Positions 34,381 to 46,292 of a stretch of 64,000 nucleotides of DNA are shown here, piece by piece; position 1 is the stretch's first letter; each line of letters starts with the position of its first letter. The position numbers and the translations under genes are program-made. This stretch comes from Crotalaria pallida (lineage: Eukaryota > Streptophyta > Magnoliopsida > Fabales > Fabaceae). Where the stretch lies: the NCBI GenBank assembly GCA_037953625.1, contig CM075653.1, forward strand, positions 4,650,001-4,714,000, in the 5' to 3' direction. The notes under the pieces were generated by a model, which was not told the origin of the DNA, did no database searches, and worked only from the letters and a program-made list of their open reading frames with translations.

Positions 34381-37300
34381 CAACCAAATTTTTCCAATAC
34401 CTAATAAAATTGCTTCTGTTGTCATCGAATCTAATGAAGATAGTAGGTGTCAGGCTTGGGAAAAAAAAATCATGTGTTTCTCCGATTTGTTTTCTTCTTA
34501 AGCAGTGATGTAAGTATGGGCTAAATTGCTTGAGAATCTCATTATATATATGGTTAATTTTGCCACTTAGAATAGGGTGACGATGATGGCTTATATCATT
34601 TCAATTTTCAAATTTATATGAGTAAGTGAATGAAATAGAAAAGCTAATTTAATGTGTGTGATGACATATCTAAATATAAAGCAGATTATACCATAAGAAA
34701 TGATATACAGTATGTCACTTATAATATAAGATGATTTGTAAATTATATCATAAGGAGTATCATTTTTCATTTAAAATATAATTGACTTTTGTTTACCATA
34801 ACGATTTTATCAATATCAATTTTTAATGTTGAATATAAAAGGTTTTAAAAAAATGGATTTTTTATCCTCTTTCTTTTTGGATTTTCAAAAAATTACTTTC
34901 ACTCTTGGATTTTTATCCTTAACTCTAAAGGTTGAAATTAAGAAATTTTTTTAAAAAAATATTGTTACACTAGCAAATTAAAATAAAAATTAGTGAACTT
35001 ATTTTTCTAATGTTTTTTTAACCCCTTTTTAACTTTTTTTTTTAAAAAATCCATAATAGGATAAACAAATCCTCATTATAATTATAATGATAACAATTTG
35101 GTGATAGTGATTTTGAAAATTCTATAAGGATTTGTTAGCTTGGAGTTCCGAGCTATGAGTTTGTAGCTGTAAGGTACGAATTGTTTAGCTAATTGTTTGA
35201 CATAGAATTATTTATCAAAACTAGTTGTGCTAATAGTTGAAAGTTATTAAATGAATGAAAAGGATTTGCAATATTATTTTATTATTTATTATTTTAACTT
35301 TTTTTTCTTTATTTATTAATTAATAGTATAAAAAAACATTAAATTATGATTAATTGAATTATTTTTTATTTATTATGTAGCTAATTAATTACTTAATGAA
35401 ATATTCAAAAAAATGTTAAATTATAATTAATAACTAATTAAATCACATTTTATTAAGTCGATAAGCTAATAGTCTCATTTGGCATGACTAGTTAAAAGCT
35501 TTATAACTAGTTAGTACCTTTTATATTCAATCAATATACTAACAATCCCATTTGATAAATATGAATTAAAAAGAGTTTATAACTTTAAAAAAAAAAGAGT
35601 TTGTGTTTTTTGATAGTTAGTTTGCAGAAAACTATTTGCAAGAGCTTTCAAAAAACTAAACTATCTTTCAATAATTTATATATCAATTATACCCTCCAAC
35701 AATTTTTTTTAAAATTATTACATTAATTACCCTAAGCCAATTGAAGGCAATTTAATTGGTAATTAAATGTATATTTAATTAGTTATTAATTACTCCATAA
35801 CTTAACAATTTTGTACTTAATTAATTAGTTAATTAACTATATATTTAATAAATAAAGAAATAAATAGTGGTTTAATTAATCATAACTTAATAAGTTTTTA
35901 CATGTCCTTTTTTCGGTTATTTAATAAATTTTAGTTATTTGCATAACTTGTTTTGCCGAACAGCTCTAGTTCAAAGTTCAAACAGTTAATTAAACAGCCA
36001 TAAGATCTCAATTGCAAGCTCATATAACTCACATTTATAAACTAGTTTTGTCGAATAGTCCTGAATATAAAAATATATGGTTAAAAACTTCTTAAATAGT
36101 ATATTTTCTTTAAACTTTTTTTACATAATATTCTTAGTTAAAAACTTGTTACTTTTCTTCTAAAATAAAGTATACGATAAATCACTTTATCAGTAAAGAT
36201 TTGTATAGTTGAGAACCGAGGTGACATTACCTAACAAGTGATAGAAATTTAATATTTGAATATTATAAATATAAAAAGCCTTGTTAAAAAAAAAAGTTAA
36301 TATGCTGTTGCTATTTAATAATTTTCGATTTTTCGTTCTTATTTTTTTTTCCTTTTATCTTCACCATATTTCTCGGCACTTTACTCTAATGAACAGTACT
36401 GAATTGTCTCTTTCAATGAAATTTCACTTCCACCAACTTCTTTTAAGATCGTAATAATGCCTGTGACCTTCCATCAGCTGCAATACAAGTCCAAGGGCAG
36501 GCTCACCTGAAAAGTCAACTCGCTGCATTAGTGTTTGTAACTTAATTAAGCTCCAAATCAACATATCGTGTTTCACCAAAAAAAAATAAAAAATCAACAT
36601 TTCGTGTTGTTTTCTCCCCACTGTGTACCTTTTGGGAGGCCATTTTCTTTAGAATTTTTTTAAATAAAAACAAAATTAATTATAATAAATACTTCTACTT
36701 AAGTAACCTTACGGTGAATAAAGTTATATTTATAATACTTCTACTTAATTAACTATAAATCTACACTCACAAATACCCATTCGATCTACCTGATTATGAT
36801 TAAAAAAAAAAAACCTGTTTTGACTTTATAAATATGAGTCTCGTTAACAAATGTTTTTAAGGTTACTTGATATGGAAAGGAAATCTCAAGTTCACGTTCA
36901 TTATTTTCTCGAAAGCATAAAAAAATCACATTTTCCAACATTTATCTATTATTAGTTTCTTAACAAGTGTTCTTACTATTTTCCTGTAAATAAAACTCAA
37001 ACTCGAACAAGTTTTTAAAAAGATAGAGTAGAGGACGAGTATGAGATTTTAAGCATCCATCTTGTCCTGCTCTCGAATCCGTCGCAGTATAAAATTAAAT
37101 AATTTATATTTTACAATAATATTATTTGGGTATTGCTAATAAGTGTTATAAGGACATTTATTAATATTATTATAAATAGGAAAACAATCACAAGTTAGTA
37201 TCGATCACTCTCTCGAAAACCCTAAAAATCATATATTTTTATAATAATATACTAGTTTTAGTTTCTTAACGATTAGCATTTTTCATATTATTTTATTGGC

Positions 37301-37720
37301 GAAGTTTTTGATTTGGAGGGGGAAGATTATCGAACTCGAATCATCGCACTTTAAATCTTGCAACTCTATCCACGATGCTATCTATAAGAGATAGATTACC
37401 ATTGTAGTTAAATAATCAAGTTAAACTAATATTTTTGCTAAAGTTGTGATTTAAGTTTAAAGTTTTTAACTATTTTAATATTTTTGATTTTGATTTTTAT
37501 ATGTTATTTGAATTAAAATGTGTTTATAATTTATTTTTAAAAATTTTTTAAAAAAAGGAATAGGTAACTCACACCAAGACCTTACTTTTCATTCCTATAC
37601 TCCTTAAAATCACCATAATCTTGATTGGGGAGGGGTTTAAATTTCCAAAAACCGTCCCAAATCTACCTCATTGCCATGTCTAAAGTTTCAAAATAGTTGA
37701 AATTTTATCTTAGAAAAGTA
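34381..37720. other. Long AT-rich intergenic stretch with decayed repeats
   Basis: About 3.3 kb without a credible exon. Phrases such as AGCTAATAGTTGAAAG and CTTTATAACTAGTTAGTA, with their complements, suggest decayed MITEs of one type around 35100-36060. No clear boundaries were found. Confidence 0.4.
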
Positions 37721-37722
37721 AT

Positions 37723-37999
37723 ACTACTTTCATCTTTAAATATTTGACTTTTTGATATTTTTATTTTGTTCTAATTTATAGGTAAGATTTTTTGTCAATT
37801 TTCAATGATAATTAATTACTTCTTTCCATAAACACCCTTATTTATTAAATATTTTTAGATTTTCAATACTATTAATAAAGATAATTTTAAAAATACATAT
37901 CAAATATTCACATTTCCAATATTATTAACTAAATTAACCAATTTTTTTAATAAATATAAAATCTACCAAAATAGTCTTATATACAGAGATAAAGGGAGT
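37723..37999. mobile_element. Stowaway-like MITE
   Basis: Left end CTACTTTCATCTTTAAA and right end GAGATAAAGGGAGTAG are inverted relatives of the CTCCCTCCGT consensus. The boundaries are approximate. Confidence 0.5.
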
Positions 38000-38284
38000 A
38001 GTTTCATGTTTCAGCTTAAAAAATGTTGTTGATATGACAAACACGGTAGGATATGGACAAAAATTTGGTAACCTTTTCAATTTTTAAATATGCAATCTAT
38101 TTTTTTTTCCTCCATTCAGTTCCTTAGGTACATCCAGTTCCGATCCGAGTTGTATGTTTGGCTATGTTTAGTAGGTCTCCCAATGTGAATTTCCTGGATC
38201 CATAATGAATCGAACTTGAAACCTTGTTTAAGCGAAATCGAGCCGCTTAAATATTTTTTATTTTTATTTTTTTGCTTTTGCAGA

Positions 38285-38450
38285 TGGTGTCTGGACTTCA
38301 CTTTTTGTCGTCCAACTAATCCATCCCAACCCACGGAGAGCTCCCTTGGGGGTGAGGGGTCTCCTAACGAGTGTTTGTCCATATCCAGGACTCGAACTCG
38401 AGACCACTGGTCAAGGATCCTAGTGAGCTCACCACTAGGTCAACACCACG
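38285..38450 (-). mobile_element. tRNA-derived SINE
   Basis: On the minus strand it reads GTTGACCTAGTGGTGAGCTC (box A: TAGTGGTGAGC) and GGTCTCGAGTTCGAGTCCTG (box B: GTTCGAGTCC) with the usual spacing of about 30 bases. It ends near the GATGGTGTCTGG phrase. It is not a functional tRNA. Confidence 0.65.
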
Positions 38451-38475
38451 TTGATTTTTTTTTATATATTTTAAA

Positions 38476-38641
38476 GGGTTTTCTTAACTAAAGGCTGAGG
38501 ATAAGCACCCTAAAGTGGTTAGTATGTCTTGAAAAAATAAAAACATAAGTCCTTTGATTTATTATATGCATCATTTTCGAGAAATCCCAACCACTTTGGG
38601 ATGTTTATCCTCAGCCCTTAGGGCTGAGGTTAAGAAAACCC
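38476..38641. mobile_element. MULE-type MITE, 166 bp, 9-bp TSD
   Basis: Inverted ends GGGTTTTCTTAAC and GTTAAGAAAACCC enclose a near-palindrome (AGGCTGAGGATAA / TTATCCTCAGCC). TATTTTAAA occurs exactly on both sides (38467-38475 and 38642-38650). A nine-base TSD is typical of Mutator-like elements. Confidence 0.85.
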
Positions 38642-39244
38642 TATTTTAAATGTAGTGTGTTTTAATTTCAGTTTGTAAATTTATTTTTTTTAGTTTAGAT
38701 TATGTTATTTTTCGAATTTTAATTTGATTTTAGTCATTGTCAATAACATGTCAATTTCAAAGGTGATGATCACATTAGCAATTAAATCGACACATGTCGC
38801 TGTAGTATTAGTCACATTGTTATTACAGATTAAAATTAACATTATGTAAAATAGAAAGATCAAAATCAAAGGAAGAAATTATAAAGATTAAAATTAAAAC
38901 ACATTATAATATTATATTTACAGTCGAAGAAAAATATATAAACCTTTTTTTGTTAAGTACCGGTATCATTCAAAACGTGAAAGTAGACAAGATTTGGTTA
39001 ATTGGGACCATAAACGTGAATTTATATAAGATGATTTATATAAGAATTTATATAAGACATCGTTTTCAAAGTTCGGCCACGGTCTCTCTTCTAATGCATG
39101 CCATGGTTTCTTTTATTTTTTTCTTGGGCTTACTATGCCTTCTTATAATTTCTTTCGAAGATTCTTCTTAATACTAAATAAAAAAAAATATTTGAAAAGG
39201 TAAATGTAACTGGGTTTTTTAATGCAAATATATTTGATAATTGA

Positions 39245-39418
39245 GTTTAATGTATGTGTACTGACAGTATAAAAAACTTGTAAAAAACTTTCACTGCCAG
39301 TGCATCATACATTATCTATATGAATTACTTTTACTTACAAGTCAACCATTACTAACCCATCAACGATGGATGATATCCTGATAGTGTAAAAAATATTTAC
39401 ACTGTCTGTGCATATACT
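39245..39418. mobile_element. Unclassified MITE, same family as 28968-30029
   Basis: Inverted arms contain GTGTACTGACAGTATAAAAA and ATAGTGTAAAAAATATTTAC with terminal TGCATATAC-like sequence. The order of motifs matches 55690-55855. Confidence 0.6.
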
Positions 39419-41085
39419 ATTTTCTCTTGATAATTTTTTAATTTTGATAATCTTAATATCTCAAAAGCATTTAATCTTTGATTGTCTACTAATTAAAGCA
39501 AATTTATATGAGAAAATTATAACAAGGTTTAAGTAAAGCTTTATTGCAAATGTATGCGGTTGGTTTTCCTTAAAAATATTACACCTAGCAAGGCAAATCA
39601 ATCCTAACGTTGAAATTTTTTATTTTATTTTTATCAATAATGGTGTCCCTTAATGTTAATGGGAGAATAATATAATAGTACATTTTGATAGATGAAAAAT
39701 TAAAAACTATTACAATAATTTTGTCTTTCACAACAAATTTTTTGTTGTACCCATAATAAAAATTGATCTCTAACATTATATTTAAGAAACACAACAATCT
39801 ATTAGAAATGAGGCCTGACCTATTGTGCTGTGCACAAGGTTGCTTGGCTGGAAAGAACCTTCAGCTATAGTGGTGCTGCCACTACCAAGTACCAATTCCT
39901 TTTTTAGCTATTTTTTTGGGTAGAATTATACACACCCTTCCTTCTGCCAAGGGTCAGTTCACTACGCATATAAGTTTATTTGTGTTTATAGCATTTGATC
40001 CTTGACATGGCTTTTGAGCCATCCTTTTTTAGTTACTTTTCTTCGTTCCTTAATTTAATTAACATTTTGTCCAAGCAAAAGGGTTAGAAAGTTAGTTGCT
40101 GATGAGGCTCAACCTAATAATTCCATTAGTGATTAAATTATAGGTTTCTTTAATTTCTTGCTAACCGATTTGTTGTTAAGCTATAAAATAAATAAAGAAA
40201 GGTTTAAATACCAAATTGGTGCCTACTATAAATATTGATTTATTTGAAATTAATCCTTACTTTTTTTTTTGGATTTTGGTCCTTGTTTCTCTGTTCCATT
40301 TTTATTTTGGTTCCCATTGTCAACTATGATTTAGGATAATGTAAATAAAATTTGATTTTGGTCTTCATATATGCCTTACTATCCGGATATTTTGGTCCTT
40401 GCTTTTATGTTTCATTTTGGTTTTGATCAATTAATTTCCTGTTAACCGCGTTTGCATTTTGACTCCATAGTTGACGATGAAAACAAAAACAAAAACGGAA
40501 TAAAAAAGCAAAAACCGAAACCCAAAAATATAAAATATAGGAACTAATTTCAAAAAATCAACTAATTTACTATTTAAGTCATAAATAAATTGACTTGATG
40601 AGGGGAATAGGAATTATTGTGTTTTTTTTCATTACGGACTGCTTTTGCCACGTATAATGAGCATATTCTAAAGGATATATAGCACGTTCTTTTTTTCTTG
40701 TTACGTTTTCGAAGGATTTTTTTCTGTAGGTAAAGAGAGGGAAAAAAATAAAAGGAAAATTACGGGCCTAATATTTTTACGTTTGTTCCGGTCGTATACG
40801 TAGTTACACACTTTCACTAATCAACAATAATAGATAAATTACAAAATCAACTTACAAATACGATTAAATCACAAAAAGTGAGATGTGTCACAAATTGGTA
40901 TTTTGTTTACTATTGATCGTTTAACAAGTGATATATATTACTTTTTATGATATAAGTTTATTTGTAAGTTGATTTTGTAGTCCTTTATATCTCATTACTC
41001 TTCACTAATTTTATTAAGGATTTTGCTATCATTATCCTGATCTTAATGATTGTGCTTGAGAGATGTGTGGACGGCATACGAGCTG
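39419..41085. other. Intergenic AT-rich sequence
   Basis: A possible MITE-like pair of arms lies at about 40200-40565 (AAATACCAAATTGGTGCC at left, and ACTAATTTACTATTTAAG at right read in complement), but the match is weak. No gene is supported. Confidence 0.4.
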
Positions 41086-41145
41086 GTTAACTAATTGGCG
41101 GGCTTGAGGAATAGTCGAAGCCATACCCAATCGAAAAAGTATGTT
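41086..41145 (-). other. 60-bp plastid rps4 fragment (NUPT)
   Basis: The minus strand encodes NILFRLGMASTIPQARQLVN, which is the conserved S4 core of plastid ribosomal protein S4 almost residue for residue. The match stops on both sides. It is a tiny piece of chloroplast DNA in the nucleus, with no function expected. Confidence 0.7.
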
Positions 41146-41588
41146 CCTGTAAGAGTTCAACGATAAGTCCCTTATTCTAGGAAGGTCGTTTATCGAGTCT
41201 GTAACCTTTGTACGAGCCATTCGATCGGGCTGACTGATTCGGATTTTGAGACTATGGATCTCAGTATTGTTGGTAATGACCTTAATGATTATGTAAATTC
41301 TTTGCAGTGGGCTTGTGATCAACTACCATCGTAAGAATGACAGGAGTGGATATTTTTTCACTAGGATTCTCTCTTTGGGGAGTATGAATGTCTATATCAT
41401 GTATACTCTCTATGTATTGGAGTCGAGTTGATGAATTTTTTTCGCTAGTATTTATAAGGTTTACATGGGCTATTTTGTATGATGTATTTCCCTTGATAAA
41501 TCTTTTAGTTATGGGGATAATCTCTCTGTATCTTATCTCCTTTAGGCGAATTGGATTATGTATTATAATAGATAATCTTATAATTATA
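41146..41588. other. Unassigned sequence with hydrophobic open frame
   Basis: A 75-codon frame at 41388-41615 (+) is rich in Ile, Leu, Phe and Ser (WSRVDEFFSLVFIRFTWAIL), like an organelle membrane protein. Next to the rps4 scrap this could be more organelle-derived DNA, but I cannot match it to a named gene. Confidence 0.3.
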
Positions 41589-41945
41589 GGCAAAACTTCT
41601 AGATTGGTCCCTTAAGTTATTTTTTAGTTACGATTTCGTCCCTTAACTTTTTTTCGTTTCAAATAAGTCCTGAAGTTGTTGTCATTTAACAAATCAGTCA
41701 TTTCCGTTAATTTTTTCCATTAAGTGACAAGTGCCACCATAAGAAAATTAAAAAAAAAATCATTAAATCATTTTTTAATATGTGGCTCCATTAGTTGAGT
41801 GACATGTGTCACTTAATGGGAAAAATTAATGGAAATGACTAATTTGATAGACGACAACAACTTCAGGACTTATTTGAAACAAAAAAAAAAGTTAAGGGGC
41901 GAAATTGCAAAAAATAACTTAAGGGACAAATCTAATGGTTTTGCC
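41589..41945. mobile_element. MULE-type MITE, 357 bp, 9-bp TSD
   Basis: Left end GGCAAAACTTCTAGATTGGT and right end AATCTAATGGTTTTGCC are inverted. Arms of about 130 bases pair (GTCCCTTAAGTTA and TAACTTAAGGGAC). ATAATTATA is present on both sides (41580-41588 and 41946-41954). Confidence 0.85.
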
Positions 41946-41967
41946 ATAATTATATATTAGTATATTA

Positions 41968-43730
41968 CTATTGAGTAATGATCTTCTCTCTAATATAGGA
42001 CAAATGACATATCTTTCCATTAACTCCACATTATTTTAATAAATCCTTGATTTATCTTCATAAAGTCTGCCATTATCTGAATGAGATTCGTTTCATAAAT
42101 AAGTCTCGGGGATCACGTGCTGACCACGTCTTTATCAGGCCTTGGTCGAGCTTATGTTGGCTTGTGGCCCAGCATTGAAGGTTGGAATAACTCGTCTTTA
42201 GTCCTTCAGAAGGGTTCCTAAGTCATTAAAGAGCTATTACGTGGTGTAGGTATGGCTAGCTTGCGACAGGATCGGAACAGTTAAGAGTCGAAACCCTTAA
42301 CTGATAGGGTATGTCGGACGCTGGCAAGTTTAGTCTGAAACATAATCGTAAGAAATAAATGAATGTGTAGCACCGTAATCAAATAATACGTCACATGACA
42401 TATTATTGAGAAGACATGTACCTTGCATGAGATCATCAACTTTTGAAACTTCAGATCCATTCATGGTGAAAACTTTTCTTCTTTCTACTAATGTGTTCAC
42501 TTCCTTCTTCATGCTTCAGGGCAATTCCTTGCAATATGCCCTGGTATATTATATTAGAAAAAAATCATTTACTTTGATTCCCAATAAGTCTCCCCAAAAT
42601 GATATCGCTCGCATTTGTCACATTGGGGTCGGCTTGCAGTAGAAGGACGTCTTCCTCCATTCCAGACTTAGAGCTTTCATCTCCTTTATGAGGATAGGGA
42701 TTCTTCCCTTGAAAACCTTTTCTTTTGTTATGGCGTTGAGGTCCAAAATTTCTCTATGCTCGAATACCCTTCTCATATGCAGTCTTGGCTTTCTATAATC
42801 TTCATATATTATGCACATATTGACCAAGATTAAAAAATCTGAATCCCTTGATAGCTCAAGTAGGTTTCAGATCATGCCTAAGTTTTTTTTTCAAATTTCA
42901 CACCCTTGGATCGTTCATCGAGATTAAGTTGGTAATATGGTGAGTACTTAATCACCTAGCTCCTCGAATTATGCCACATATTCCCCAACACTTATATTCC
43001 CTTGTTTTAGTTATAAAACTTCAATATCCTTTCTCTTTCTAATATTTTTAGGAAAATATTTCTCCAGAAACTTTTCATTGAAAGTTTCCAGATTCAGAAT
43101 CCTTTGTTCTGCTTCCGGTAGTTGTTGGGCGTGATTCCACCAGTTCTCTGCCTCGTCAACTAAAATGTAACTTTCAAAAGTAACTTTTTGTGCATCAGTG
43201 CACAACGTCTTTGAAAAATCATCTCTTATTCTTGTAGCCATCCTTGTGTGCCTTCCAAATTGTATCCTCTATTAAATCTCGGCGGATCGTTCTTTCTTAA
43301 CTCTGAAAGACATTGATATTCTGTCACTCCTTGATTATGTGGTTGGATAACATTTTTGAGCACTGTAGTAATCTTCTCGATAACTTCGTTCACAACATTG
43401 TTATACTTTCACTAAGGTTAACATGTATGGCTAGGGCCATACTCCATGTTGAGAGATGAAACCATTGCTCTAGTACCACTAAAGTGTAATGACCCGATTT
43501 TTCTAATGATTTAATTTAATTACAATAAATGAAAATAGCAAATAATTTTATTTTAATTTATAAACTTCCAACATAACTCTAAACTTGAAATCCTAACTTT
43601 ACATTATATTATTGGAATTTAAATTATTTTATTTTGCATGAGAAAGGAACACCCCTTCTCCCACCACACTACAATAGAATATTAATGTTTAACTCTAGGT
43701 TGACTAGTACTAAGTTACACCCTGAGCATG
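41968..43730 (-). mobile_element. Gag-protease-only Ty3/gypsy element, copy 1
   Basis: This ~1.76-kb block is strongly similar over its whole length, same orientation, to 56218-58010. On the minus strand an LTR-like end (GGGTCATTACA, complement of 43487-43497) is followed by TGGTACTAGAGC, close to an initiator-Met primer site, then gag, a CCHC relic and a protease fragment. No reverse transcriptase or integrase lies between the protease and the left end. Because both copies stop at the same place, the shortened form probably existed before the copies spread. The outer LTR limits are not resolved. Confidence 0.65.
42330..43244 (-). pseudogene. Gag and protease remnant of copy 1
   Basis: A gag block at 43011-43241 contains VTFESYILVDEAENWWNHAQ and FNEKFLEKYFPKNIRKRKDI, the retrotransposon capsid signature. 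Frameshifts and stops separate it from 42618-42827. The protease piece at 42330-42512 has LLNNMSCDVLFDYGATHSFI: the Asp-(Ser/Thr)-Gly active-site triad is changed to Asp-Tyr-Gly, so protease activity would be lost. Confidence 0.75.
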
Positions 43731-45023
43731 GATGTAACTCAAAAAATTAAACTATAACATATCACCACACCTGCTGATACCAAAGAATGCTTATTATTCA
43801 ATCAATCCTCTACAAGCTACCCATAGAGTACTTAATAGGATCTTTCTCCTCCTCTTCTTCCATATAGGATTCCCTTCCCTATCCTCCTCGCTGTTTGTCA
43901 CCACCCGTGGACTTGGAATGTCTTGTGGTGGTGGCGTAAACTTGACACAGCGAGTAAAATTAGAAGTCGATGGTACTTCATGAATATCTCTTTTTTGAAG
44001 AGGAGATGAAGAGATCCTTCTGTTTCTTCAAAAAGTTGTGGCCTGATGGGAGCTCGTGGAGGTAAATCTCGACTATAAGAGAAGATCGGTGATGTGTGCA
44101 TGGTATACATCATGTCACTCGCATTCGCATTAGCCTCATGCGTGACAGGGGGTTGGGATGACGTAGAGTAGCCTCCTCATCACCCTCGACCGTTGCCTTG
44201 TTATTCTCAAATTCTCACTCCTCAGCTGAGAGTGACCTCATTTCTACACAAAAGAGGTCCCGTGATGCCATCTTTGTTACCCAACACATGTAAGGTTAAG
44301 GAGCGAGTCATTATTATTTCTTTATATTGATAAGATTTAAATTAATCTAAAATTCATAATCACATATAGCAATTAAGATGATGTAATGATGCATGATATA
44401 CAATAAGTGGCTTATCATTACATTTCTTTCGTTAACATATTTATGAAATTCTTGATTTAAACTTAGTATTTTACTTCATCAATTCAATATCATCATCACT
44501 TTACCAATTCATTATATCGATACTCCCTAGGAAAAACAATCGCGAGTAAACATCTCGCTTCAATTATTGTATGCCATTAATGAGACTGAAAGCGTCAAAG
44601 TGAAAATGCTACAAGGTGTTGTCCACTTTAATGGACAAAAGGAAAAAATCATTGTGAAAACGACTCAAAATGTTAAATAAGAAAGGTCATTGACATTTTT
44701 CAAGGAATGTAAGTGTCAACATAATTAACCTTAGTAATATTGAAACTACTTTACTAAAAAAAGATGAATAAAACAATAAAAAAACTATAAAAAGTAATAA
44801 TGAAGCAATACATTAAGAAAAACTATGTTTTTCACTGATACTCAAGTCAGGCCTGCCTAAAAGGCCCAAATCCAATAGTCCAACACCCCATTGAATCCAC
44901 AACCAAATATATAAGGAAGATTGTCGACATATTTTAGCATAGTTTTTTCTTTCTCCTATCATTGTGTAAGAAGTCTCATCATTGGCGTGCCTTAGAAATT
45001 ATCCACTCACATCTTTTTTAGAG
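43731..45023. other. Intergenic sequence before the exon array
   Basis: No gene is recognised. The last ~120 bases contain a TATA-like CAAATATATAAGG at about 44905 and then the first intron-like unit of the array, but there is no ATG with a usable frame. Confidence 0.4.
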
Positions 45024-46116
45024 GAAACCACCATATCTGGAGTTCGAGAGACGAAACATAAGAAATCGCCCTCAACCACCACTCTTGTCAGATCATAGAC
45101 CAGGCTCAAACTTCAGGTAAATTCGTTACCATATATAGTTAAGTTTTTTTAAAAATATAATTAATTTTGTATATTGCCTCGTCACTGGTGTGCCTTAGAA
45201 ATTATCCACTCACATCCTTTCAACAGGAAACTACCATATATGGAGTTCGAGAGGCGAGACAGAAGAAATCGCCCTCAACCACCATTCTCTTTCGTTCATA
45301 GATCGAACTTAAACTCCAGGTAAATTTGTTACCCTATAAACTTAAGTTTTTTTTAAAAAAATATAATAAATATCATATCATGTCTCATAATTGGCGTGCC
45401 TTAAAAATTGTCTGCTCACATCCTTTCATCAGGAAACCACCATATATGGAGTTTGAGAGACGAGATAGAAGAAATCTTCATTGACCACTTCTCTCATTGG
45501 ATCATAGGTCAGTCTCAAACTCTAGGTAAATACTATTCCATATATATTTAAGTTTTTTTTTTTTTTTAAAATATGATAAATTTTTATCATGTCTCATCAC
45601 TGTGTGCCTTAAAAATTATCCACTCACATCCATTCGACAGGAGACCATCATATATGGAGTTCGAGAGACAAGACATTAGAAATTACCCTCAACCACACCA
45701 TTCTCTTTCGATCATAGATCGACCTTAAAGTCCAGGTGAATCGGTTTTTTTATATATAATTAATTTTGCATCTTATCTTGTATTGGTGCATGTGCCTTAG
45801 AAATTAATCACTCACATCCTTTCATCAGGAAACTACCATATATGGAGTTCGAGAAACGAGACATAAGAAATTGCCCTCAACCACCATTCCCATTGAATAA
45901 TAGATCGGACTCAAACTCCAGATAAATACTGTTACCACATACATTTATTTTTTAAATATAATTTTGTACCATGTCTCGTTACTAGTGTGCCATAAAAATT
46001 GTCCACTCACATCCTTTCATCAAGAAACCACTATATATGGACTTTGAGAGACGAGGTAGAACAAATCTTCATCAACCACTTCTCTCGTTAGATCATAGGT
46101 CGGTTTCAAACACTAG
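45024..46116 (+). repeat. Six tandem ~200-bp units, each holding an exon-like 93-base block
   Basis: Blocks start at 45024, 45227, 45433, 45641, 45829 and 46024. Five are 93 bases and one (45641-45735) is 95. Each is preceded by CACATCCTTTCATCAG or a variant and followed by GTAAAT or GTGAAT. The acceptor is lost only in block 6 (AA) and the donor only in block 5 (AT). In the forward frame that begins at base 2 of the block, four of six are open and read KPPYMEFERRDIRNRPQPP-like; 93 is a multiple of three, so the exons would join in phase. One antisense frame is also open in five of six. No start codon, signal sequence or known family was found, so this may be a dead array. Confidence 0.7.
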
Positions 46117-46292
46117 GTAAATACTATTACCATATATTTTAGTTTTTTTTAATATAAAAAATTGTGTTAATTTTATCATCAAATGTCAACAACTAGCAAT
46201 AAATACACATTGTATCATGTAATTGGCAAACCATTTTCAATTGCCCACACTATTACATTGAATCTTTGTGTGTAGTAAATGATTCAACTCAT

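Noticed and set aside
44978..46150. CRISPR-like spaced repeats
   Set aside because: The repeat unit is ~200 bp with no short direct repeat plus unique spacers, and the DNA is plant nuclear.
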